Source of the DNA: Gilliamella sp. ESL0441
GTDB taxonomy: Bacteria > Pseudomonadota > Gammaproteobacteria > Enterobacterales > Orbaceae
NCBI RefSeq assembly: GCF_019469185.1
Contig: NZ_CP048264.1
Span: 2,542,001 to 2,606,000 of the forward strand
Direction: 5' to 3'
DNA: 64,000 nucleotides
Shown: positions 41,541 to 52,437 of the stretch, piece by piece
Position numbering within the stretch: position 1 is the first letter of the stretch
Layout of the letters: every line of letters begins with the position of its first letter
Translations under genes and position numbers: made by a program
Notes under the pieces: generated by a model
The model's database searches: none
Seen by the model: the letters and a program-made list of their open reading frames with translations, nothing else
What the model was told of the DNA's origin: nothing

Positions 41541-43988
41541 TTATGATGCCGAAGACATACTGGATATTGGTTTGATATCAACCAAATTGGTATGTTGTGA
41601 ATTTGATTTTGCCAATACCGAAGGACGCAATGAAGTTAATCGATTGACGCACCCCCCAATATCGATACCCGCTGCATTGGTTTTTGCCCACAACCCTTGT
41701 GGAATGGCAATCACTCCGGGTAATATACGTGGCGTTACTTTTGCAGGAATATATAACCGACCGCGATCGTTAAAAACTTCGACTAATTGACCATGCTTTA
41801 TGTGTCTCTGCTGAGCATCAATAGGATTGATCCACAGACTACTGGCAACAGCCTCACGCAATTGAGGGAGATTGCTATAAGACGAGTGGCAATGTCCTTT
41901 AATATGAAATCCAATTAACTGTAATGGGTATTTTTCTTGTTTCAGCTTATCTTCGCTTCCTTCAATTGCGGGTAAATAAGCTGGGATAGGATAAAGTTTA
42001 TCATCCTGCTCAAATTCCCATTCACGCGCAATTTTCGCTAAGGCTTCAGAATAAATTTCAATTTTGCCCGATGGGGTATTTAACGGATGATTAACGGGAT
42101 CATCGCGAAATGCCTTTAAAGCAATGTGATTATCACTATCGGCTAATTTACGATCAATAACTCCCATACCGTCTGTTTCGGCAAAAGACGGTAAATCAGG
42201 ATTTTGTTTGCGCATTCTTTCATAACTATACGCTATCCACTCCTCTTGTGTTCGTCCTTCCGTAAATTTATCTTTAACGCCCATTTTTTCAGACAATTCG
42301 GTTAGCACATCATAAGCCGGACGATTTTCCCAAAGTGGCTTAATGGCTTGTTGCATACGAATCACATAGTGATAAGCGCCCGATGCATAGGAATTATTGA
42401 TTAAATCATGACTTTCCACTGACGACACATCAGGTAATAACAAATCGGCATACCTTGCTGAAGCGGTCATATGCGTATCCCAAACCAAGATAAATTCGCA
42501 TTTTGATTCATCTTGTAAAATCTGATGGGTTCGATTGAGATCGGCATGCTGATTACCAATTACATTACTGGCATAGCTCCAGATAAACTTGATACCAACA
42601 TCCAATTTATCTTTACCCAGTATATAAGCATTTTTAGCTGTCATGTTCTGCGGTTCTTCAATCGCTTTTGTCCATAAAAAAAATGGAATACTGGTTTTAA
42701 TCGGATTTAACAGATTCAGACCAGGAACCGGATAAGTCACGCTTCCGCCCCAAGTTCCGATATTAGTACCTTGTTTACCAAACTGACCCGTGATAATTGG
42801 CAGTATCATAATTGCACGGGTAGTATGCTCACCATTTTGCCAACGCTGAGCCCCCCAACCTTGAGAAATCCATGCTGCTTTAGCATTGACAATATCTAAT
42901 GCAAGCTGACGAATTTGTTTAGCTGGAATACCGGTCTTTTTAGCTGCCCATTCAGGGGTTTTAGGCGTTCTGTCATCACCTAATCCAAGAATATAAGATT
43001 TAAAATCACTAAAAGGCGGTGCACTGTCGGGTAATGAGTCAGCATTCCAGCCTACACAATATTGATTGAGCATTGCATCATCAATTCTATCTTCTTCTAG
43101 TAAAGCATAACCGATTGCAGCAACTAAAGCGGCATCCGTTCCAGGAATTATTGGAATCCACTCAGCATTGTAACCCACAACACTTTCACTACGCCTTGGA
43201 TCAATAATAATCACCCTTGCTTTACTTTGTGATAATGCATTGAATAGCTCGGTCACCTGCCCCCCACCCGACATTCGAGTTTCAGCAATATTTTGTCCAA
43301 ACATTACCACTAGATCAGAGTGTTTAATTTGGTCTATTAACGACTCTTTTGCATTGCCATAAATATAAGGTTGGATAGCAGTTATTTGACCACTTGAATA
43401 ATCACCATGATAATTAAGATAACCACCAATCGTACTCAAGAATCGCTTACAAGCACTACGCCCAGAAATATTTGCACCTGTAGTACCTGTACCATATTGA
43501 TAATAAATAGACTCGTTGCCATATTGATTAATGGTATACTTGAGTTTATTTGCCAATAAAGCGATTGCTTCATTCCATGAAATACGTTTGAATTTACCTT
43601 CACCACGCTTACCCACTCGTACCATAGGATATTTTAAACGCTCAGGATCGTAAGTTCGCCAACGTACCGCTCTTCCTCGCAAGCAAGGACGAATTTGATG
43701 CAGACCAAAGACAGGATCATTAATGCCGTCTTCCGAAGAAATTTTAGTAATAATATCATTCTTCACATGGACTTTTAGAGGACAGCGACTACCACAGTTA
43801 ACTAAACAAGCACTATAGACGATTTTTTCCTCATTATCCGAACTGGCAAGACTATCATTGTCATTAACGTTAGGTTCTGCGTACACAAATGGGGATTGAA
43901 TGGTATTGGCTAATGCCGCAACGCTCCCAATTGCTAACGATTTTTGTAAAAAATCTCGTCGGGTTATCTTATTATCTGACTTGCTCAT
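41541..43988 (-). CDS. dmsA: DMSO/N-oxide reductase catalytic subunit
   Basis: Molybdo-bis-MGD terminal reductase, 815 aa (E. coli precursor 814). A Tat signal, ITRRDFLQKSLAIGS (Arg10-Arg11), runs to about VYAE. The Fe-S motif is CLVNCGSRCPL with a later Cys in RPCLRGRAVR. Ser/Thr of YQYGTGTTGANISGR occupies the Mo-ligand region of DMSO reductases. The C-terminal MGD-binding domain contains LQLIGFHIKGHCHSSYSN. It heads dmsABCD. The substrate may be DMSO, methionine sulfoxide or an N-oxide; sequence alone cannot tell. Confidence 0.94.
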   Translation of the reverse strand: MSKSDNKITRRDFLQKSLAIGSVAALANTIQSPFVYAEPNVNDNDSLASSDNEEKIVYSACLVNCGSRCPLKVHVKNDIITKISSEDGINDPVFGLHQIRPCLRGRAVRWRTYDPERLKYPMVRVGKRGEGKFKRISWNEAIALLANKLKYTINQYGNESIYYQYGTGTTGANISGRSACKRFLSTIGGYLNYHGDYSSGQITAIQPYIYGNAKESLIDQIKHSDLVVMFGQNIAETRMSGGGQVTELFNALSQSKARVIIIDPRRSESVVGYNAEWIPIIPGTDAALVAAIGYALLEEDRIDDAMLNQYCVGWNADSLPDSAPPFSDFKSYILGLGDDRTPKTPEWAAKKTGIPAKQIRQLALDIVNAKAAWISQGWGAQRWQNGEHTTRAIMILPIITGQFGKQGTNIGTWGGSVTYPVPGLNLLNPIKTSIPFFLWTKAIEEPQNMTAKNAYILGKDKLDVGIKFIWSYASNVIGNQHADLNRTHQILQDESKCEFILVWDTHMTASARYADLLLPDVSSVESHDLINNSYASGAYHYVIRMQQAIKPLWENRPAYDVLTELSEKMGVKDKFTEGRTQEEWIAYSYERMRKQNPDLPSFAETDGMGVIDRKLADSDNHIALKAFRDDPVNHPLNTPSGKIEIYSEALAKIAREWEFEQDDKLYPIPAYLPAIEGSEDKLKQEKYPLQLIGFHIKGHCHSSYSNLPQLREAVASSLWINPIDAQQRHIKHGQLVEVFNDRGRLYIPAKVTPRILPGVIAIPQGLWAKTNAAGIDIGGCVNRLTSLRPSVLAKSNSQHTNLVDIKPISSMSSAS

Positions 43989-44182
43989 TTTGTTCCCTTA
44001 TGTCTATTTGGGATTTATTTATCATAATACTTTAGATGGGCTGATAAAATAGAAAACGGCATAAACCGTCTTTTAACTATCAATAAATAAAGGTAATAAC
44101 AATTATTCTCAATAAATACTTGGTAAAAATACTGAATTTGCTTTTCATTATAAATTTAATTTCATGCATCTTAAAGAAAGAT

Positions 44183-44212
44183 TGGTATAATAAGGTCATT
44201 TATTCGAATAAA
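44183..44212 (+). promoter_or_regulatory. parE extended -10 promoter and adjacent palindrome
   Basis: TGGTATAAT (44183-44191) is an extended -10. A 14-bp perfect palindrome, TTTATTCGAATAAA, covers 44199-44212, right at the expected transcription start and 10 bp before the parE ATG. Confidence 0.45.
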
Positions 44213-44222
44213 TAGAAAAACT

Positions 44223-46112
44223 ATGTCACAATCTACTTATAACGCTGTTGATATTGAAGTCTTAAAAGGGCTCGATCCTGTTCGTCATCGTCCAGGTATG
44301 TATACCGACACGGCTCGCCCAAATCATTTAGGGCAAGAGGTTATCGATAATAGTGTCGATGAAGCAATAGCCGGTCACGCTCGTCAAGTTAAAGTCACGC
44401 TTTATGAAGATAATTCATTAGAAGTTATTGATGATGGGCGAGGTATGCCTGTTGATATTCATCCCGAAGAGGGGGTACCGGCTATTGAATTATTACTTTG
44501 CCGTTTACACGCTGGCGGTAAATTTTCTAATAAAAATTATCAATTCTCTGGTGGACTTCATGGTGTGGGTATCTCAGTTGTTAATGCGCTATCTAAACGG
44601 GTAGAAGTGACCGTTAACCGAGATGGTCAAGTATACCAAATTGCGTTTGAAAATGGCGAAAAAGTCGAAGATCTTCATGTAACTGGTACGTGTGGACGTC
44701 GTAACACGGGCACAAAAGTTCACTTTTGGCCAGACGAAAAATATTTTGATTCACCAAGATTTTCAGTACCCCGTTTATCTCATCTACTCAAAGCAAAAGC
44801 GGTACTTTGTCCTGGTCTTGAAATTATCTTTAAAGATAAAATTAATAACACCGAACAACGCTGGTGTTATCAAGATGGCTTAAAAGATTACTTAATGGAA
44901 TCCGTCAGTGGTTACTCACTACTACCGGAAGAGCCATTTACCGGCAGCCATACCGGTGATACAGAAGCCGTTGAATGGGCACTCTTGTGGATGCCGGAAG
45001 GTGGCGAACTGTTAACAGAAAGCTATGTTAACTTAATTCCTACAGTGCAAGGGGGTACCCATGTCAATGGTTTACGCCAAGGACTGCTTGATGCAATGCG
45101 TGAATTTTGTGAATTTCGTAATTTATTACCACGTGGCATAAAATTGACGGCTGATGATATTTGGGAACGCTGTGCTTATGTGTTATCTGTAAAAATGCAA
45201 GAGCCACAATTTGCAGGACAAACCAAAGAGCGCTTATCATCCAGACAAAGTGCTGCATTTGTATCTGCCATTGTTAAAGACGCTTTTAGTTTGTGGTTAA
45301 ATCAGCATGTACAAACCGCTGAATTACTAGCGGAAATGGTGATTTCCAGTGCACAACGACGACTAAGAGCTTCAAAAAAAGTTATTCGTAAAAAATTAAC
45401 TAGCGGTCCAGCATTACCGGGCAAGCTTGCGGACTGTTCATCACAAGACTTAAGCCGAACTGAACTCTTTTTAGTGGAAGGCGATTCCGCAGGTGGCTCA
45501 GCTAAACAGGCTCGAGATCGGGAATATCAAGCGATAATGCCATTAAAAGGTAAAATTCTAAACACTTGGGAAGTCTCATCGGATGAAGTCCTTGGTTCTC
45601 AAGAAATCCACGATATTTCGGTCGCGATTGGTATTGATCCTGATAGTGATGATTTAAGCCAATTACGATATGGTAAAATCTGTATTTTAGCCGATGCCGA
45701 TTCTGACGGTTTACATATTGCCACCCTACTTTGTGCGCTATTTGTTCGTCACTTTCGTGCAATGGTCGAACACGGACATGTTTTTGTTGCTATGCCACCA
45801 TTATATCGTATCGATCTTGGTAAAGAAGTCCATTACGCCTTAGATGAAGAAGAGAAAGAAGGAATTTTAGATCAGCTTAAACGGAAAAAAGGCAAACCGA
45901 ATGTACAACGTTTTAAAGGTCTCGGTGAAATGAATCCACTGCAACTGCGTGAAACAACGATGGACCCAAATACTCGCCGTTTAGTACAGTTATCATTAGA
46001 TAATTCAGAAGAAACAATGGCGTTAATGGATATGTTACTTGCTAAAAAACGTTCAGAAGATCGCCGTGAATGGTTGCAAGAAAAAGGTGACCAAGTCCAA
46101 CTTGATGTCTAA
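44223..46112 (+). CDS. parE: DNA topoisomerase IV subunit B
   Basis: ATPase subunit of the decatenase. It is 629 aa (E. coli 630). The GHKL ATP site includes EVIDNSVDEAIAGHA, VIDDGRGMPVDIH and GGLHGVGISVVNALS. The TOPRIM block is LVEGDSAGGSAKQARDR with DADSDGLH later. It starts KGLDPVRHRPGMYTDTARPNHL. It is followed by parC after 27 bp with AGAGGAAC as the parC ribosome binding site, a compact parEC operon. Confidence 0.98.
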   Translation: MSQSTYNAVDIEVLKGLDPVRHRPGMYTDTARPNHLGQEVIDNSVDEAIAGHARQVKVTLYEDNSLEVIDDGRGMPVDIHPEEGVPAIELLLCRLHAGGKFSNKNYQFSGGLHGVGISVVNALSKRVEVTVNRDGQVYQIAFENGEKVEDLHVTGTCGRRNTGTKVHFWPDEKYFDSPRFSVPRLSHLLKAKAVLCPGLEIIFKDKINNTEQRWCYQDGLKDYLMESVSGYSLLPEEPFTGSHTGDTEAVEWALLWMPEGGELLTESYVNLIPTVQGGTHVNGLRQGLLDAMREFCEFRNLLPRGIKLTADDIWERCAYVLSVKMQEPQFAGQTKERLSSRQSAAFVSAIVKDAFSLWLNQHVQTAELLAEMVISSAQRRLRASKKVIRKKLTSGPALPGKLADCSSQDLSRTELFLVEGDSAGGSAKQARDREYQAIMPLKGKILNTWEVSSDEVLGSQEIHDISVAIGIDPDSDDLSQLRYGKICILADADSDGLHIATLLCALFVRHFRAMVEHGHVFVAMPPLYRIDLGKEVHYALDEEEKEGILDQLKRKKGKPNVQRFKGLGEMNPLQLRETTMDPNTRRLVQLSLDNSEETMALMDMLLAKKRSEDRREWLQEKGDQVQLDV

Positions 46113-46139
46113 CATAAAGAATGATTTAGAGGAACAATA

Positions 46140-48368
46140 ATGAGTGAGATAACTCATGACGGAGTAGAAGTTCAGTCGCTACGTACCTTTACAGAAAGCG
46201 CTTATTTAAACTACTCTATGTATGTCATTATGGATCGTGCACTACCTTTTATTGGTGACGGTTTAAAACCAGTGCAACGCCGTATTGTTTATGCCATGTC
46301 AGAATTAGGGCTTAACGCTCAGGCTAAATTTAAAAAATCAGCACGTACTGTCGGTGATGTTTTAGGTAAATATCATCCACATGGTGATAGCGCCTGTTAT
46401 GAAGCAATGGTACTGATGGCACAACCATTTTCTTACCGCTATCCATTGGTTGACGGACAAGGTAACTGGGGGGCGCCAGATGATCCAAAATCCTTCGCTG
46501 CAATGCGTTATACCGAATCACGCCTATCTAAATATGCCGAACTACTATTAGGCGAATTAGGACAAGGTACGGTCGATTACACCCCTAATTTTGACGGTAC
46601 ATTACAAGAACCGAAAATGTTACCGGCCAGATTACCGAATATTCTATTAAATGGTACTACAGGTATTGCTGTTGGGATGGCGACCGACATCCCACCCCAT
46701 AATATTCGTGAAGTGGCCAATGCAGCGATTATGCTGGCAGATAATCCGAAAGCTACGCTAAGCGAAGTGATGGCTCACATACAAGGGCCTGACTTTCCAA
46801 CTGAAGCAGAAATCATCACCCCACCACAAGATATAGAAAAAATCTATAAGACGGGACGTGGCTCAATTCGTATGCGTGCTGTATGGAAAAAAGAAGAAGG
46901 TGATATCGTTATCACTGATCTGCCACATCAAGTTTCTGGTGCGAAAATTTTAGAGCAAATTGCCTCACAAATGCGTGCCAAAAAACTACCATTAATTGAA
47001 GATTTACGTGATGAATCTGATCATGAGAATCCAACACGACTCGTCATTGTACCTCGCTCTAATCGTGTTGACTTAGAACAGGTCATGAATCACCTATTTG
47101 CCACAACCGATCTGGAAAAAAGCTATCGGGTCAATATGAATATGATTGGGCTAGACAATCGCCCATCCGTCAAAGGGTTAGTTGAGATTTTAACTGAATG
47201 GTTAGAATATCGTCGTAATACGGTAACCAGACGTTTAAACTTCCGTTTAGACAAAGTATTAAAACGCCTTCATATTTTAGATGGTTTACTTATTGCCTTT
47301 TTGAATATCGATGAAGTCATTAATATTATTCGCTATGAAGACGATCCTAAAACAGAGTTAATGCAACGGTTTAATTTAACTGAAATCCAATCTGAAGCGA
47401 TTTTAGAGTTAAAACTTCGCCATTTAGCTAAACTTGAAGAGATGCGTATCAAAGGTGAGCAAAGTGATCTCGCTAAAGAGCGTGATCAGCTTCAAGCATT
47501 ACTCGGTTCACCTAGAAAATTGAATAGTTTAATTAAAAAAGAGCTTCAACAAGACGCTGATAAATACGGGGATGAACGCCGTTCTCCGATTGTTGAACGC
47601 AGTGAAGCAAAAGCCATTACCGAACAAGAACTAATACCGTCAGAACCGGTGACCATTGTCTTATCTGAAATGGGTTGGGTAAGAGCGGCTAAAGGTCATG
47701 ATATTGATCCAACGGGACTGAGTTACAAAGCTGGCGATAGTTTTAAAGCGGCTGCAAAAGGAAAAAGTAATCAACCTGTGGTATTTATTGACTCAACGGG
47801 CCGTAGCTATGCCATTGAACCCAATACATTACCTTCAGCGCGAGGACAAGGCGAACCACTTACGGGTAAATTAGCATTACCTGCTGGTGCAAGCGTTGAA
47901 CATGTATTGATGTCAGCAAATGACAATCAAAAATTTTTACTTGCCTCAAGTGCGGGGTATGGATTTATATGTCAATTTAGTGATTTAGTCGCACGTAACC
48001 GAAACGGTAAAGCCATAATTAATCTACCGAATAATGCGAAAGTACTCACGCCTATTGAAATTTCAAATGATGAAAGCTTACTTTTATCCATTACCCAAGC
48101 AGGACGGATGCTTATTTTCCCTGTAAAAGATCTTCCCGAACTGGCAAAAGGCAAAGGAAACAAAATAATCTCATTATCCAATGCAGATGACAGCCTTGCT
48201 TATATGATTTTAATTACACCGGAAACATCCATCACCTTATATGTTGGCAAACGCAAACTTACCCTAAATCCTGTTGATTTACAAAAATTTAGGGCAGAAC
48301 GTGCTCGTAAAGGTAGCGCTTTACCACGTGGACTACAAAAAATAGATCGAATTGAGGTAAACAAATAG
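46140..48368 (+). CDS. parC: DNA topoisomerase IV subunit A
   Basis: DNA cleavage and rejoining subunit, 742 aa (E. coli 752). The active-site Tyr124 lies in [11 protein letters not shown]. The quinolone-determining region reads [13 protein letters not shown] with Ser84 and Glu88, the wild-type residues corresponding to E. coli Ser80/Glu84, so no target resistance is seen here. The C-terminal beta-pinwheel ([12 protein letters not shown]) is present. The ATG of djlA follows the stop by 1 nt. Confidence 0.98.
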   Translation: MSEITHDGVEVQSLRTFTESAYLNYSMYVIMDRALPFIGDGLKPVQRRIVYAMSELGLNAQAKFKKSARTVGDVLGKYHPHGDSACYEAMVLMAQPFSYRYPLVDGQGNWGAPDDPKSFAAMRYTESRLSKYAELLLGELGQGTVDYTPNFDGTLQEPKMLPARLPNILLNGTTGIAVGMATDIPPHNIREVANAAIMLADNPKATLSEVMAHIQGPDFPTEAEIITPPQDIEKIYKTGRGSIRMRAVWKKEEGDIVITDLPHQVSGAKILEQIASQMRAKKLPLIEDLRDESDHENPTRLVIVPRSNRVDLEQVMNHLFATTDLEKSYRVNMNMIGLDNRPSVKGLVEILTEWLEYRRNTVTRRLNFRLDKVLKRLHILDGLLIAFLNIDEVINIIRYEDDPKTELMQRFNLTEIQSEAILELKLRHLAKLEEMRIKGEQSDLAKERDQLQALLGSPRKLNSLIKKELQQDADKYGDERRSPIVERSEAKAITEQELIPSEPVTIVLSEMGWVRAAKGHDIDPTGLSYKAGDSFKAAAKGKSNQPVVFIDSTGRSYAIEPNTLPSARGQGEPLTGKLALPAGASVEHVLMSANDNQKFLLASSAGYGFICQFSDLVARNRNGKAIINLPNNAKVLTPIEISNDESLLLSITQAGRMLIFPVKDLPELAKGKGNKIISLSNADDSLAYMILITPETSITLYVGKRKLTLNPVDLQKFRAERARKGSALPRGLQKIDRIEVNK

Positions 48369-48369
48369 T

Positions 48370-49221
48370 ATGTCTTTTATTTGGGCGATTATTACAGGCT
48401 TTGTATTAAGCATTGTATTAAAATCGGGATGGGGTTATTTACTTGGATTTTTTGTTGGTCCAATGCTCTATCAAACCCTTTGTAACAAGTTAAACCAGCA
48501 AAGAACTCAAACTAATCCAACTTTATATTTAACCATTGTTTTTGAAGTACTTGGTCATCTCAGTAAAGCAAAAGGCGTGGTCACACAAGATGACATCAAT
48601 CTTGCACGCCATTTTATGGATAGACTACAACTTGATAGCAACAGTCGACGACTTGCGCAAGACTCATTTAATCGAGGTAAAGCTGCGGATTACCCTCTTC
48701 GAGCTCGTTTAAAAGAGATATATATTCAATACCGCTTTCGACGTAATGTGTTAAATATTTTTTGTGAACAACTCATTCAAGCGGCACTGGTTGATGGTCA
48801 TTTAGATGAAAAAGAGTCACAAATATTGTATATTGTGGCAGAAGAATTTAATATTCCTCGTCAACAAATGACCATGTATATTAAAATGATGATGGGAAGC
48901 TACCATTTTCGTCAAAATGGTTATCACCAAAATCAATACCAAGATCAGCATTACCAATATCAACAAAATCATCAACATCAGGGCTATCAAGGTCGTTCAG
49001 CACAATCAGATCTACAAAATGCATACAAAATTTTAGGTATCGAATCATCAGCCGAAATTACAGAAATAAAAAAAGCATATCGAAAACTAATGAATGAGCA
49101 TCATCCCGATAAGTTAGTGTCAAAAGGCTTACCTAAAGAGATGCTTGAAGCTGCCAAAAAACGCGCTCAAGAGATTCAAGCTGCTTATGATCTCATAAAA
49201 GTATCGCGCGGATTTAAATAG
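48370..49221 (+). CDS. djlA: Co-chaperone DjlA, membrane-anchored J-domain protein
   Basis: Type III DnaJ protein regulating DnaK at the inner membrane, 283 aa. One N-terminal membrane segment (FVLSIVLKSGWGYLLGFFVG) is followed by a TerB-like helical domain (~50-170). A low-complexity Gln/His/Tyr-rich linker (~178-210) precedes the C-terminal J domain (~216-283) with the HPD motif in NEHHPDKLVSKG. Placement 1 nt after parC and 11 nt before trkH suggests co-transcription, which is not the E. coli arrangement. Confidence 0.94.
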   Translation: MSFIWAIITGFVLSIVLKSGWGYLLGFFVGPMLYQTLCNKLNQQRTQTNPTLYLTIVFEVLGHLSKAKGVVTQDDINLARHFMDRLQLDSNSRRLAQDSFNRGKAADYPLRARLKEIYIQYRFRRNVLNIFCEQLIQAALVDGHLDEKESQILYIVAEEFNIPRQQMTMYIKMMMGSYHFRQNGYHQNQYQDQHYQYQQNHQHQGYQGRSAQSDLQNAYKILGIESSAEITEIKKAYRKLMNEHHPDKLVSKGLPKEMLEAAKKRAQEIQAAYDLIKVSRGFK

Positions 49222-49232
49222 AGACAACAACG

Positions 49233-50678
49233 ATGATGCATTGGCGTTCAATTATTCGAATTGTAGGATTATTGATAACATTATTATCTGTTTTCATGTT
49301 ATTACCTGCTCTGGTCGCATTAATTTATCGTGATGGCGCTGGTGCGATATTTCTTCGTTCTTTTTTTGCAGCCTTGATTTTAGGCGGCTTGTTGTGGTTA
49401 CCAAATCGACACCAACGTCACGAACTTAACACCCGTGAAGGCTTTTTTATTGTGGTGCTATTTTGGGTTGTGTTAGGCACAATTGGCGCTTTTCCATTTA
49501 TTTTTGATAATCACATTAATTTAAACTTAACGACAGCATTTTTCGAATCATTTTCTGGTCTAACAACAACGGGGGCAACCACCATTGTGAAGTTAGACCA
49601 TTTACCTAAAGCGTTACTGTTTTATCGACAATTACTGCAATGGCTTGGCGGAATGGGGATAATCGTGTTAGCGGTTGCTATCCTACCTTTACTAGGTGTC
49701 GGGGGGATGCAACTTTATCGTGCTGAAATTCCCGGCCCACAAAAAGACAGTAAAATGCGACCACGTATTGCCGAAACAGCAAAAACCCTTTGGTCAATCT
49801 ATATTCTACTTACCACACTATGCGCAATCTGCTTGTGGTTTGCAGGCATGAATGTATTTGATGCTATCTCCCACAGCTTTTCAACGATTTCAATGGGGGG
49901 ATTTTCCACCCATGATGATAATTTGGCTTACTTTAATAGCCCGGCAATCAACTATATTGTTACCCTATTTTTAATCTTATCTGGCTGTAACTTTGCGCTC
50001 CATTTTGCTGCATTAAGCGGTTTTTCAATAAAAGTTTACTGGCGAGACCAAGAGTTTAGAACCTTTATTTTCATTCTATTAATACTAATTGCCATATGCG
50101 CAGTGGTTATATTTTTCTATAAACCTCATCGCCTTAGTATTGATAAAATCATATTACAAGTCGTGTCCATATCATCGACAGCAGGATTTTCTGTAGATGA
50201 TATTAATACTTGGCCTTCATCATTACCTATTTTTCTACTTTGTGCCTCGTTCATTGGTGGTTGTGCCGGTTCGACGGGGGGGGGCTTAAAAGTGGTCAGA
50301 GTACTACTTTTATTTATGCAAGGTTCGCGTGAGCTAAAACGATTAATTCATCCAAACGCTATCTATACCTTAAAATTAAATCATCGAGTTGTACCTGAAC
50401 GAATTATCGAATCAGTTTGGGGATTCTTTTCTGCTTACGCTTTAGTTTTTCTAATTAGTTTATTTGTCATTATGGCAACAGGTGTTGATGCAACCGACTC
50501 TTTTTATATTGTTGCCTCTTCACTCAATAATTTAGGTGTGGGGCTTGGTAGTGTCAGTGATAATTTTGCCCATGTCAGTGATGTGGTGAGATGGGTGATG
50601 GTGGTCGATATGCTATTTGGACGACTAGAAATATTTACATTATTAGTCCTTTTTACACCAACATTTTGGCGAAGTTAA
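49233..50678 (+). CDS. trkH: Trk potassium uptake channel subunit TrkH
   Basis: Potassium channel working with TrkA, 481 aa (E. coli 483). Four selectivity-filter repeats are visible: FSGLTTTGATT, STISMGGFSTHD, SSTAGFSVDD region and SSLNNLGVGLG. The conserved GCAGSTGGGLKVVR block is encoded by a run of nine G at 50276-50284 (codons 348-351), plus runs of six G at 49701-49706 and 49895-49900. These are unusual in AT-rich DNA and could slip. It has about ten hydrophobic segments. The frame is intact in this sequence. Confidence 0.96.
   Translation: MMHWRSIIRIVGLLITLLSVFMLLPALVALIYRDGAGAIFLRSFFAALILGGLLWLPNRHQRHELNTREGFFIVVLFWVVLGTIGAFPFIFDNHINLNLTTAFFESFSGLTTTGATTIVKLDHLPKALLFYRQLLQWLGGMGIIVLAVAILPLLGVGGMQLYRAEIPGPQKDSKMRPRIAETAKTLWSIYILLTTLCAICLWFAGMNVFDAISHSFSTISMGGFSTHDDNLAYFNSPAINYIVTLFLILSGCNFALHFAALSGFSIKVYWRDQEFRTFIFILLILIAICAVVIFFYKPHRLSIDKIILQVVSISSTAGFSVDDINTWPSSLPIFLLCASFIGGCAGSTGGGLKVVRVLLLFMQGSRELKRLIHPNAIYTLKLNHRVVPERIIESVWGFFSAYALVFLISLFVIMATGVDATDSFYIVASSLNNLGVGLGSVSDNFAHVSDVVRWVMVVDMLFGRLEIFTLLVLFTPTFWRS
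50276..50284 (+). repeat. Nine-G homopolymer tract inside trkH
   Basis: Nine consecutive G in frame as acG-GGG-GGG-GGc. It is the longest G run I noticed in the window. A gain or loss of one base would truncate TrkH about three quarters of the way through. Confidence 0.9.
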
Positions 50679-50820
50679 CCTTAAACTCAAACACCCATAA
50701 AAATAAAACTTTTTGCCAAATTATGCAAAATTCATAAATATTTTATTGATTATTTAGTCAATTACATAGAAAATTAGAACGCAGCATGTGCTGTGTTTAT
50801 TAGAGGTAATCACCTGACAT

Positions 50821-52389
50821 ATGGAATGGATCATGGATCCTACGATCTGGATTGGTTTATCCACCCTGATTGTACTTGAAATCGTCCTTGGTATTGATAA
50901 CATTGTTTTTATTGCCATTCTTGCCGAGAAGCTTCCACCACACCAACGCGATAAAGCACGCATCACTGGTCTTGCTTTTGCATTAATTACTCGCATTATT
51001 TTATTAATGTTCACCGGTTGGTTAGTCACACTCACGACACCACTATTTACAGCGTTTGGTATTAGTTTCAATGCCCGCCAACTTATTATGTTAGTGGGAG
51101 GCATATTTTTACTGTTTAAAGCCACCATGGAACTCAATGAACGTCTTGAAGGTGCAGCTCACGAAGAAGGAAAATCGAAAAAAACCTCACACTTTTGGAC
51201 TGTCGTTGTACAAATCGTTATTTTAGATGCCGTGTTTTCTCTCGATTCTGTGATTACGGCGGTCGGTATGGTTGAAAATATTCCTGTCATGATTATTGCC
51301 GTTTGTGTGGCAATTTGCATTATGATGGTCGCAAGTAAACCTTTAGCCTATTTTGTCAATTCGCATCCCACCATTGTTATTCTTTGCTTGAGCTTTTTAT
51401 TAATGATCGGCTTTAGTTTAGTTGCAGAAGGATTTGGTTTTGCCATTCCAAAAGGCTACTTATATGCCGCTATTGGTTTTTCAATCATGATTGAGTTTTT
51501 TAATCAGTTAGCCATATTCAATCGTCGCAAAGCATTGAATAAAAAACCTCTGCGAGAACGGACTGCCGAAGCGATCTTACATCTACTGAAAGGCGATGTT
51601 GAAGAAGATCCGGATACTCACACAATTGATACGGTATCAGATAACAATAAAAAAGAATCTGTCTTTAACCATCAAGAACTCAACATGGTTGAACGCGTTC
51701 TTGGACTGGCAAAGCGATCGGTCAGCAGTATTATGACAGCAAGGTTAGATGTTGATATGGTTAATATCAATGACGACCGTGAAACAATTTTGAAAGAGAT
51801 TTTTGAAAATCCTCATTCACGATTAGTCGTGACTGATAATGCGTCGATTGATGAACCTTTAGGCATTATTCAAGTTAACGACCTGTTAAAAGATGTTTTG
51901 CAAAATAAAGAGCCAATCGATATTAACGCTTTAATTAAGCAACCGCTAATCTTTCCCGAAACGGTATCGTTACTTGTTGCGTTAGAACAATTTAAAAAAG
52001 CCAAAACCCATTTTGCTTTTGTAGTTGATGAATTTGGTTCCATGCAAGGCGTGGTTTCAGTCACCGACATCATCGAAACTATCGCTGGCGATTTTCCGAC
52101 CGAAGAGGAAGAAATTGACGCCAAACATGATATTCAATGTCTGGATGATAATACGTGGATTGCCAATGGCTATATCCCGGTTGAAGAGTTGGTTCGATTT
52201 GTCCCAATCCCAATTGATGATAAACGTGAATACCATACTCTTGCAGGATTATTGATGGAAAAAGCACAGCATTTACTTGAAGTCGGTGAGACCATGCAAA
52301 TAGGTGATTACCTATTTGAAATAGCTGAAATTGAAAGCCATCGTATTTTAAAAGTTAAAATTACTCTGAACAAACTTGATTCAATTTAA
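50821..52389 (+). CDS. TerC-family membrane protein with CBS and CorC domains (YoaE-like)
   Basis: A 522-aa inner-membrane protein. Residues 1-235 form a TerC domain with seven hydrophobic helices and the conserved [17 protein letters not shown] and [17 protein letters not shown] metal-site motifs. Two CBS repeats (~300-420) and a CorC/HlyC transporter-associated domain (~435-518) follow. It is closest, from memory, to E. coli YoaE/YegH. TerC proteins export Mn2+ or other divalent ions, so metal efflux is plausible. No yybP-ykoY riboswitch was recognised upstream. The GTAATCACCTGACAT upstream context has a weak ribosome binding site (AGAGG 50802-50806). Confidence 0.88.
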   Translation: MEWIMDPTIWIGLSTLIVLEIVLGIDNIVFIAILAEKLPPHQRDKARITGLAFALITRIILLMFTGWLVTLTTPLFTAFGISFNARQLIMLVGGIFLLFKATMELNERLEGAAHEEGKSKKTSHFWTVVVQIVILDAVFSLDSVITAVGMVENIPVMIIAVCVAICIMMVASKPLAYFVNSHPTIVILCLSFLLMIGFSLVAEGFGFAIPKGYLYAAIGFSIMIEFFNQLAIFNRRKALNKKPLRERTAEAILHLLKGDVEEDPDTHTIDTVSDNNKKESVFNHQELNMVERVLGLAKRSVSSIMTARLDVDMVNINDDRETILKEIFENPHSRLVVTDNASIDEPLGIIQVNDLLKDVLQNKEPIDINALIKQPLIFPETVSLLVALEQFKKAKTHFAFVVDEFGSMQGVVSVTDIIETIAGDFPTEEEEIDAKHDIQCLDDNTWIANGYIPVEELVRFVPIPIDDKREYHTLAGLLMEKAQHLLEVGETMQIGDYLFEIAEIESHRILKVKITLNKLDSI

Positions 52390-52408
52390 TGAACCAAGGG
52401 CATACTCA

Positions 52409-52437
52409 ATCGTAACTCATTATTAATGAGTTACGAT
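52409..52437 (+). terminator. Stem-loop after the TerC-CBS gene
   Basis: ATCGTAACTCAT (52409-52420) pairs perfectly with ATGAGTTACGAT (52426-52437), loop 5 nt, 12 bp. The U tract is poor (ATCTTAAAA). Confidence 0.6.

Noticed and set aside
44078..44091. FNR-like half-site upstream of dmsA
   Set aside because: Only one half matches (TTGAT on the minus strand); the other half has three mismatches, so it was not listed as a site.
50679..50820. yybP-ykoY Mn2+ riboswitch in front of the TerC-CBS gene
   Set aside because: I looked for its conserved stems and loop sequences and did not see them in the 142 bp available.
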